DNA from: Thermococcus sp.
GTDB lineage: Archaea; Methanobacteriota_B; Thermococci; Thermococcales; Thermococcaceae
NCBI GenBank assembly: GCA_027001105.1
Contig: JALTMZ010000196.1
Span: forward strand, 5,644-10,882
DNA length: 5,239 nt
Direction: 5' to 3'
Positions within the stretch are counted from its first letter, which is position 1. The number at the start of each line of letters is the position of its first letter. The notes under the pieces are model-generated. The model worked only from the letters and a program-made list of their open reading frames with translations, did not search any database and had not been told where the DNA came from. A program made the position numbers and the translations under genes. This document shows positions 1 to 4,289 of this stretch, in pieces.

Positions 1-141
1 AAAGGCCCAAGAGAAGGTGCTGAAAAGAACAGAATTTACTGTCCAAAACCCGGAATTCTGGTAATTGAAGGGACGACAGAAGACACATTGTTCGTTGAAG
101 TTTTGCTCGTAAAAACGATAATCTCATCTCAAGTTAAGTGA
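1..141 (+). CDS. C-terminal fragment of an unidentified protein (5' end outside window)
   Basis: An open frame enters from the left edge and runs 46 codons to TGA at 139-141. It reads KGPREGAEKNRIYCPK and continues into a hydrophobic, beta-strand-like stretch (GILVIEG, then TLFVEVLLVK). About 70% of its codons begin with a purine, as expected of real coding sequence here, and no competing minus-strand frame looks convincing. I do not recognise the family and assign no function. It is the only plus-strand gene in the window. It is convergent with the radical SAM gene, and their 3' ends overlap by 8 bp (134-141). A competing reading is frame 2, which ends KRTEFTVQNPEFW at TAA 62-64 and also looks protein-like. 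I prefer frame 1 for its length and codon pattern, but cannot exclude frame 2 with only the tail visible. Confidence 0.55.
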   Translation, partial: KGPREGAEKNRIYCPKPGILVIEGTTEDTLFVEVLLVKTIISSQVK

Positions 142-1879
142 CTACTATTTCACTGTACATTTCTCTCAAGTTCTTGTCCAATAGTGCTAAAAATTCCTCT
201 TTGTTTTTAAATGGTCTTTTTGTGAGAATTTTTGTAATTCGTTTCTTGCCTATCCCCGGCAAATAACTGAGGACTTTTGAGCTTTCCTTATTGACGTTAA
301 CAGGAATAGGGATTCCGGTTATGCTTCTGAATCCATGATCGACAATCAAAACGTTGTAGAATTTGTTGAGTTTTATCTGCTTGGGAATGCCGACAATTAA
401 TGGATAACTCCCAATCTGCCTTCCATAGGTTAATCCATTCTCGTAAACTTCGGCTCTAACGTCTCTTAGTATTGTCCCAATTGGAACAACTCGCCTGAGC
501 ATAGGTAAATCAATTTCATGCCTGATTTTGTACTTGTAATGTTTAATCAAATGCTTGTGTTTTTCTGTCTTAACTTTGTCTTTCATAAACCACAGAGGGG
601 TCCCTGGAAACACAACCACCTGCCGAATATTTATCCTCCTAACCATCAGCCCATCATCAACCAATCTTTTAAGAAACTGAAACGTTATTTCGTAGCTTTT
701 CTTAGTTTCGCCAGGTAATCCGAAGATAATGTTTATTCCTGGTAAAAGCCAAGGCATGCCGTTAGGACCTCTTTTAGCTCCAATTTCATTGAGAATTTTT
801 ACAGCTTCGTAGGTTTCTTCGGCTGTAGTATTGAGGTTGTTTCTTTTAGTGACCTTTGGATCAGCCGTCTCTAATCCAAATGCAACCACATTTCCAGGAG
901 TTCCATATTCTATCAGTGCTTTTGCAATTTTGATGCTTCTTTCTGGATAATTTGCTATTACAGCTGGATTGGCATTATCAACGTGGAGCGTCTTTAGATT
1001 TGGAGCAGCTTCTCTAATCCCTTTGAAGAGCTTTTCAATTGCCTCTGGATTTGGAATTGGAACTCTTCCATTGGGCTTTGCCATATATGAGAAGATGCAG
1101 CTCTGTCTTCCAACGCGGAAGTGTCTAACTCCAAGATCATAGAGGACTTTAATCTCATCAATTATGTCCCTAATAGGTCTGTCTTCAACTTTTTCATACC
1201 TCACGGGCTCTGTACAAAAGCTACACCCTCCAATTCCCATAGCCTTTGGGCAGCCTCTCTGGGTCTCTATCTCAACTATTACGAATTCAGGATAATCTGG
1301 AAACTGCTTAACAACTTCAGCACCGAGCAGAGCATAATCTCTAAGCTCACCATAAGTTCTGAATCTAAATGGGTTAGCATCTTTGGGGTTAGTCAAGAAA
1401 TCATACAGAAAAGCCTCTAAATCTCCATAAACTATATAATCAAAAACTTGATCTGCAAGCATTAACTCGCGGGAACTTATTTTTGTTCCTCCTTGATGGG
1501 CAGAACCCATGAAAGCAGGTCCACCAAGGATTTTTGTGCCGTTAAAATGTTTCAAGAATCTGGCTACCTCTTCCACCTGTGATGGAACTGCGGAGAGATA
1601 TTTCCCTGGAGTGTGCAAACCACCGATGTAAATTATTAAATCTGCTTTTGAGAGTATTTTCCTAACCTTGAGGACATTAGGGGTTCTGTTTTTTGTTCTT
1701 ACCCCTTGCTCTCCCTCAAAGGTGAAGCGTAGATCATCAATAGTTAGATAGAAGATTTGAGTATCCTTTCTTGCTTTCTTAATTGCCCCATATGCATAAC
1801 GGGGATATATTCCCAAATAGGGGGGCACTCCAAGACCAGCTGGCTCATCAGTGTATCCATCAACTATTGCAACTATCAT
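134..1879 (-). CDS. COG1031-type radical SAM protein with C-terminal helix-hairpin-helix
   Basis: A 581-aa protein that by family would use a 4Fe-4S cluster and S-adenosylmethionine to start radical chemistry; the substrate is unknown. Residues 1-165 resemble the Rossmann-like N-terminal domain of B12-binding/radical SAM proteins, but I see no DxHxxG cobalamin motif. The radical SAM core spans about 200-435. Its cluster motif is ETQRGCPKAMGIGGCSFCTE with cysteines 210, 219 and 222, spaced CX8CX2C instead of the classical CX3CX2C. FGLPGET (386-392) and FPGTPLW (424-430) are further core landmarks. About 470-525 resembles a TRAM/OB-type RNA-binding fold. Residues 536-567 form a helix-hairpin-helix (LPGIGKK at 540-546). 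The architecture matches COG1031, which I know only as uncharacterised. The ATG at 1879 has no Shine-Dalgarno, and a TATA box lies about 23 bp upstream, so the message is probably leaderless. A role in tRNA or rRNA modification is inference from domains and neighbours. Confidence 0.9.
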   Translation of the reverse strand: MIVAIVDGYTDEPAGLGVPPYLGIYPRYAYGAIKKARKDTQIFYLTIDDLRFTFEGEQGVRTKNRTPNVLKVRKILSKADLIIYIGGLHTPGKYLSAVPSQVEEVARFLKHFNGTKILGGPAFMGSAHQGGTKISSRELMLADQVFDYIVYGDLEAFLYDFLTNPKDANPFRFRTYGELRDYALLGAEVVKQFPDYPEFVIVEIETQRGCPKAMGIGGCSFCTEPVRYEKVEDRPIRDIIDEIKVLYDLGVRHFRVGRQSCIFSYMAKPNGRVPIPNPEAIEKLFKGIREAAPNLKTLHVDNANPAVIANYPERSIKIAKALIEYGTPGNVVAFGLETADPKVTKRNNLNTTAEETYEAVKILNEIGAKRGPNGMPWLLPGINIIFGLPGETKKSYEITFQFLKRLVDDGLMVRRINIRQVVVFPGTPLWFMKDKVKTEKHKHLIKHYKYKIRHEIDLPMLRRVVPIGTILRDVRAEVYENGLTYGRQIGSYPLIVGIPKQIKLNKFYNVLIVDHGFRSITGIPIPVNVNKESSKVLSYLPGIGKKRITKILTKRPFKNKEEFLALLDKNLREMYSEIVVT

Positions 1880-1901
1880 GTTTGTGAGTTTAAGTGGAAG
1901 G

Positions 1902-1916
1902 TTTAAAAATTCACCG
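1902..1916 (-). promoter_or_regulatory. BRE/TATA promoter of the radical SAM gene
   Basis: On the minus strand CGGTGA (1911-1916) is followed by A and TTTTTAAA (1902-1909). With the usual archaeal spacing of about 23-25 bp from the TATA box, transcription would start at or within a few bases of ATG 1879. The BRE half is poorer than in the L21e promoter. It lies in the 70-bp gap after ksgA, so the radical SAM gene can be transcribed independently of the ksgA unit, although read-through from ksgA is also possible. Confidence 0.55.
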
Positions 1917-1949
1917 AAAGTTAAATGCTCTCTATGTGTCGATTGTAGA

Positions 1950-2774
1950 TTAGCTTAGAATTTGTTCTTTCCTCAAAAATTCTTCAATGTCTTTTATCTC
2001 CCAAATTGAAAGCTGAAAAACTCTCTTTTCGGCATGCGGGATCTTATCAAAGACCCTCCTAATCTCTTTGAATTTTTCCTTGGTTAATTTCAGCATGTGA
2101 TATGAGTCTTTCAGGGCTTTTGAGGCCTTTTTTCTCCGGTGCTGGAACAATGCCTTAACTAAGCTCTCATCAAGTTCGATCTGCTCTTCTTTGGGCTTTG
2201 GATTCAAGATTATCACTGCAGAATCAACTTTTGGTTTTGGATAGAATGCCCCCCTCCCGATTCTCTCAACAAGCTCAACATCTGCTTTTGCTTGAACCAT
2301 AACTGATAGGCGGGAGTAGTTCTTGTCGCCGGGCTTAGCAGTCATCCTCTGAGCAAATTCAAGCTGGTAAATAAGAACTGCCTTCTTAAAATCATGTCTC
2401 AGAAATTTGAAGGTTATCGGAGATGATATCTGATATGGCAGATTTGAAACTATTTTATCGAATTTAGGAAATTCGACTTTAAGCGCATCTCCACGAATTA
2501 TTTCAACATTTTCCCAAGAGTACTCTTTCTGAAGGATTTCGACAAGACGAGAATCCTTCTCAACTGCATAGACTTTCTTTGCATACTTGCTCAATTCATC
2601 TGTCAGAAATCCCAATCCGGGACCAATTTCAAGAACGGTTTCATTTGCTTTTATTTCTGCCCTTTCAACTTCTCTTTTGATGATGTCATCAACTATTAAA
2701 AAATTCTGCCCCAAATCAGAATTTATTCTCAAATTGTACTTTGAAAGAAGATAAAAAAGACGAGACTTAAGCAT
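1950..2774 (-). CDS. ksgA: 16S rRNA adenine dimethyltransferase KsgA/RsmA (Dim1 family)
   Basis: A 274-aa protein, normal length for archaeal KsgA. It transfers four methyl groups from S-adenosylmethionine to two adjacent adenosines in the 3'-terminal helix of 16S rRNA, a late step of small-subunit maturation in the cytoplasm. Motifs in order: LGQNFL (21-26), the SAM-binding loop EIGPGLGFLT (49-58), the acidic residue in VEKD (71-74) expected to hold the ribose, GDAL (96-99), the catalytic NLPY (111-114), and the substrate-side motif FYPKPKVDS (177-185). The C-terminal helical domain begins near HRRKK (212-216). No key residue is missing. The ATG is 2 bp after the DUF655 stop, with GGGAG five bases upstream lying inside the end of the DUF655 frame, so translational coupling is likely. 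No obvious T-rich terminator follows the TAA at 1950-1952. Confidence 0.97.
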   Translation of the reverse strand: MLKSRLFYLLSKYNLRINSDLGQNFLIVDDIIKREVERAEIKANETVLEIGPGLGFLTDELSKYAKKVYAVEKDSRLVEILQKEYSWENVEIIRGDALKVEFPKFDKIVSNLPYQISSPITFKFLRHDFKKAVLIYQLEFAQRMTAKPGDKNYSRLSVMVQAKADVELVERIGRGAFYPKPKVDSAVIILNPKPKEEQIELDESLVKALFQHRRKKASKALKDSYHMLKLTKEKFKEIRRVFDKIPHAEKRVFQLSIWEIKDIEEFLRKEQILS

Positions 2775-2776
2775 CT

Positions 2777-3400
2777 CTACTCCCGGAATAGTCTGTTATG
2801 CCCAACAAAGAGTCTATATCTATCTTTGCCCTGAAGTTCATCGAGGATTCTTTTGGCTATCATTTTGACTGGATCAGGAAGACCTTTGACTCTGTGTCTC
2901 AAATCCTCAAAGCTTTCAAATGGCTGTCTTTGCCTCTCTTCAATAATCTCCCACATGTGCTTTTTTCCAATTCCTGGTAAAAGCTCCAAGCTGTGCAGTC
3001 TATTCGTTATAGGAGGGGCGATATTAAAAAACCTTATAAATCTATGCTCGTTGTTTTTCACGATTTCTTCGACAACATACGGCAACTCAGCTTTTGCAGT
3101 TGGTGTCAAGTCTTCATATCTAAGTTTTCTGTTTATCATGAGGATTTTATCCCTCTGACCTTTTCCTATGAAGACTCTCTCATATAGCATCAAATCTGCT
3201 TTCGGAACAACCTCAAGAAGCGTAAAAGCCTTCTCTCCTATGACTTGAGCAACGGGCTTATTGTCTCTCTTCATTCTAAAGTGTTCCATATCGATGTAAC
3301 CAGTGGGCAAGTAGTCCAATACATAGGCATACTCTTCATACTCTGTGTTTCTTTTCTTTTTTATGCTCTGCATATATGAGTGCTTCCTATAATAATCCAT
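2777..3400 (-). CDS. DUF655 protein (COG1491), predicted OB-fold and helix-hairpin-helix nucleic-acid-binding protein
   Basis: A 207-aa archaeal protein of unknown biochemical function. After a basic N-terminus (MDYYRKHSYMQ), residues about 22-100 have the beta-rich pattern of an OB/S1-like domain (EEYAYVLDYLPTG near the start). A helix-hairpin-helix follows at 140-171 (LLPGIGKK at 140-147), then a second hairpin-like segment at about 171-190 (VKGLPDPVKMIAKRI). Both modules normally bind nucleic acids without sequence specificity. The start is set at ATG 3400, which has GGGGGAGAG just upstream; the in-frame ATG at 3427 lies between the TATA box and the predicted transcription start, so it should not be in the message. 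The gene leads a two-gene unit with ksgA 2 bp downstream, an arrangement seen widely in archaea. A role in helping KsgA or binding rRNA is inference from this coupling. Confidence 0.9.
   Translation of the reverse strand: MDYYRKHSYMQSIKKKRNTEYEEYAYVLDYLPTGYIDMEHFRMKRDNKPVAQVIGEKAFTLLEVVPKADLMLYERVFIGKGQRDKILMINRKLRYEDLTPTAKAELPYVVEEIVKNNEHRFIRFFNIAPPITNRLHSLELLPGIGKKHMWEIIEERQRQPFESFEDLRHRVKGLPDPVKMIAKRILDELQGKDRYRLFVGHNRLFRE
2780..2784 (-). promoter_or_regulatory. Shine-Dalgarno of ksgA, inside the end of the DUF655 gene
   Basis: GGGAG sits five bases before the ksgA ATG and overlaps the last sense codons of the DUF655 gene. Ribosomes finishing DUF655 would be placed at the ksgA start. Confidence 0.6.
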
Positions 3401-3403
3401 TTT

Positions 3404-3412
3404 CTCTCCCCC
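3404..3412 (-). promoter_or_regulatory. Shine-Dalgarno of the DUF655 gene
   Basis: GGGGGAGAG lies three bases before ATG 3400. It supports this start over the in-frame ATG at 3427, which has no comparable site. Confidence 0.65.
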
Positions 3413-3433
3413 AGAAAATATACACATAGGAGG

Positions 3434-3447
3434 TTTTTATACTTTTG
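3434..3447 (-). promoter_or_regulatory. BRE/TATA promoter of the DUF655-ksgA unit
   Basis: On the minus strand CAAAAG (3442-3447, BRE-like) precedes a TATAAAAA box (3434-3441). The expected transcription start, about 23 bp downstream, is near 3411, giving a leader of roughly 10 nt that carries only the Shine-Dalgarno. It sits just after a T-rich terminator-like tract behind rpoF, so DUF655-ksgA appears to be its own transcription unit. Confidence 0.65.
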
Positions 3448-3477
3448 TCTGCTTTCTCGTAGAAAAGTATAGGGCAG

Positions 3478-3491
3478 AAAAGATTAAAAAA
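3478..3491 (-). terminator. T-rich archaeal terminator after rpoF
   Basis: Two bases past the rpoF stop, the minus strand reads TTTTTTAATCTTTT. Archaeal RNA polymerase terminates at such U-rich tracts without needing a hairpin. Its place between the rpoF stop and the next promoter fits the end of the L21e-rpoF transcript. Confidence 0.55.
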
Positions 3492-3493
3492 GA

Positions 3494-3856
3494 TCACTCT
3501 CTGTATTCATCGAGTATCTTAATTATCTCTTCAGCTTCGTCCTTGGTTGGCATGTAATCCTCCTTGGCAAATATGACTCTGATATCCATGTAGTCCTCTG
3601 GCATTATATCAACTATTTTTGCTGCCAGTCTTTCATCCATCCACTCAAATACAGAAATGAGCTTGTCTTTGAGCTCTTTTGCCTGTTCTGAAGTGACTTT
3701 TGCAAATCTTTCTGCATGTTCAAGGCTTATCCTCGCTTCATAAAACATCGGTTCCTCTGGATTCTCCTTTAGTCCTTCCTCTCTCCTTTTCAGTAGTATC
3801 TCTTTTGTTTCTGCAATTGTTAAATAGTGCTCTTCAAGCTTTTTCCTTCCTATCAT
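3494..3856 (-). CDS. rpoF: DNA-directed RNA polymerase subunit F (Rpo4, RPB4 homologue)
   Basis: A 120-aa protein of typical length for archaeal Rpo4. With Rpo7 (subunit E) it forms the stalk of the archaeal RNA polymerase, which binds emerging RNA and helps open-complex formation and processivity. The N-terminal part (1-33) supplies the Rpo7 contact, and the rest is the helical HRDC-like domain. The family hallmark DIMPEDYMDIRVIFAKE is at 83-99. No enzymatic residues are expected. The ATG follows the L21e stop by 6 bp. GAAGTGA (3863-3869), one mismatch from the ideal archaeal Shine-Dalgarno, contains the L21e TGA, so the two genes are probably translationally coupled. No promoter is visible between them. 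Pairing rpoF with a ribosomal protein gene links polymerase and ribosome supply and is conserved in archaea. Confidence 0.96.
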   Translation of the reverse strand: MIGRKKLEEHYLTIAETKEILLKRREEGLKENPEEPMFYEARISLEHAERFAKVTSEQAKELKDKLISVFEWMDERLAAKIVDIMPEDYMDIRVIFAKEDYMPTKDEAEEIIKILDEYRE

Positions 3857-3862
3857 TTTAGG

Positions 3863-3869
3863 TCACTTC
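3863..3869 (-). promoter_or_regulatory. Shine-Dalgarno of rpoF overlapping the L21e stop codon
   Basis: GAAGTGA matches GAGGTGA at six of seven positions and includes the TGA stop of L21e. It lies six bases before the rpoF ATG, so L21e termination and rpoF initiation share the same bases. Confidence 0.55.
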
Positions 3870-4156
3870 TGGGGTCTTAAGTGAACTGGATGGATAAAGA
3901 ACGTCTTAACCTTCCCACCATCGGTTATCTGGACGATATATGCATCGCCCCTCTTTCCTACGACAGTTCCTGTTCTTCCATGGAATCTTGGATCCGGCAT
4001 ACCTTTGTGATAGCTTGGCTCAATTACGATATGGACTTTCTGCCCGACCTCAAACTCTTGGAGGAATCTTGTGAGTGAGGGAAGTCCTCTTCTCCTCGGG
4101 TGTTTGCTAAGCTTACCCCTTGTTTTCCTCCTAAAGCTGTGTGCTTTTTGAACCAT
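3863..4156 (-). CDS. rpl21e: Large-subunit ribosomal protein L21e (eL21)
   Basis: A 97-aa, very basic protein, the usual length for Thermococcales L21e. It is a component of the archaeal/eukaryotic 50S/60S subunit with no bacterial counterpart. The N-terminal extension [20 protein letters not shown] is rich in Lys/Arg for rRNA contact. The SH3-like beta-barrel follows (about 34-97), with VEIEP-type strands (VHIVIEP, 41-47), [20 protein letters not shown] (54-73) and the C-terminal HPVHLRPQK. The start is ATG 4156: an in-frame GTG three codons upstream lies inside the GAGGTGAT Shine-Dalgarno and cannot be the start of a normal message. The gene heads the L21e-rpoF unit. Its promoter lies immediately behind pus10, leaving a predicted leader of about 90 nt, long for this lineage. 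Confidence 0.97.
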   Translation of the reverse strand: MVQKAHSFRRKTRGKLSKHPRRRGLPSLTRFLQEFEVGQKVHIVIEPSYHKGMPDPRFHGRTGTVVGKRGDAYIVQITDGGKVKTFFIHPVHLRPQK

Positions 4157-4160
4157 ATCA

Positions 4161-4168
4161 ATCACCTC
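4161..4168 (-). promoter_or_regulatory. Strong Shine-Dalgarno of L21e
   Basis: GAGGTGAT is a full match to the archaeal 16S tail complement, four bases before ATG 4156. It decides the start against the overlapping GTG at 4163-4165. Confidence 0.85.
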
Positions 4169-4250
4169 TTAGAGTTTTAATTAAACTTCAAGGATTTAGG
4201 AATTTACAATTTTAGGTTTGCTTTTCAGCGAAAGGTCTTTCCCCAAGTGT

Positions 4251-4271
4251 CATAAGCTCATTTACATAAGC
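4251..4271 (-). repeat. Direct repeat of GCTTATG between TATA box and predicted transcription start
   Basis: Two perfect copies of GCTTATG (minus strand, 4265-4271 and 4251-4257) are separated by TAAATGA, a 14-bp period. The pair fills the space between the L21e TATA box and the expected start near 4250. Such a position would let a bound regulator block polymerase loading. Operator function is inference, and two 7-bp copies in AT-rich DNA could be chance. Confidence 0.5.
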
Positions 4272-4286
4272 GTTTATAAAGTTTTC
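4272..4286 (-). promoter_or_regulatory. Strong BRE/TATA promoter of the L21e-rpoF unit
   Basis: GAAAAC (4281-4286) directly followed by TTTATAAAC (4272-4280) is a near-ideal Thermococcales BRE + TATA promoter, fitting a highly expressed ribosomal protein gene. It begins 3 bp after the pus10 stop. Transcription is expected to start near 4250, leaving about 93 nt before ATG 4156. No T-rich terminator separates pus10 from it, so some L21e message may also come from read-through. Confidence 0.8.
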
Positions 4287-4289
4287 ACC

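Noticed and set aside
640..665. Possible box C (GATGATG) with a nearby CTGA on the minus strand, as in a C/D guide RNA
   Set aside because: The CTGA follows after only two bases, leaving no room for a guide, and the bases encode the DDGLMV segment of the radical SAM protein.
518..1420. Plus-strand open frames within the radical SAM gene
   Set aside because: They lie antisense to a well-supported gene with intact family motifs, have no recognisable domains and no Shine-Dalgarno, and are shadows of its codon pattern.
1787..1805. CCCC-TATGCATA-GGGG symmetric sequence
   Set aside because: It lies in the radical SAM coding region (PRYAYGA) with only short matching arms; chance is enough to explain it.
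2677..2692. Perfect inverted repeat TTGATGA-TG-TCATCAA
   Set aside because: It encodes part of the conserved KsgA N-terminal region (IVDDIIK) and is explained by Asp-Asp-Ile-Ile codons; position inside the gene gives no reason for an operator.
3026..3045. TATA-like CTTATAAAT on the plus strand inside the DUF655 gene
   Set aside because: It lies in coding sequence for an Ile/Arg/Phe-rich stretch, and no plus-strand gene follows it.
2798..3187. Overlapping plus-strand open frames antisense to the DUF655 gene
   Set aside because: Several frames overlap each other as well as a clear gene, are Cys/Ser/Phe-rich as antisense translations usually are, and show no family signature.
4176..4190. AT-rich TTTAATTAAAA as an alternative L21e TATA box
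   Set aside because: It would place the transcription start at or beyond the L21e ATG and lose the strong Shine-Dalgarno; the box at 4272-4286 is far better.
4200..4260. Possible C/D box sRNA in the pus10-L21e gap (CTGA near 4230 with ATGA upstream)
   Set aside because: No proper RUGAUGA box C and no second C'/D pair are present on either strand.
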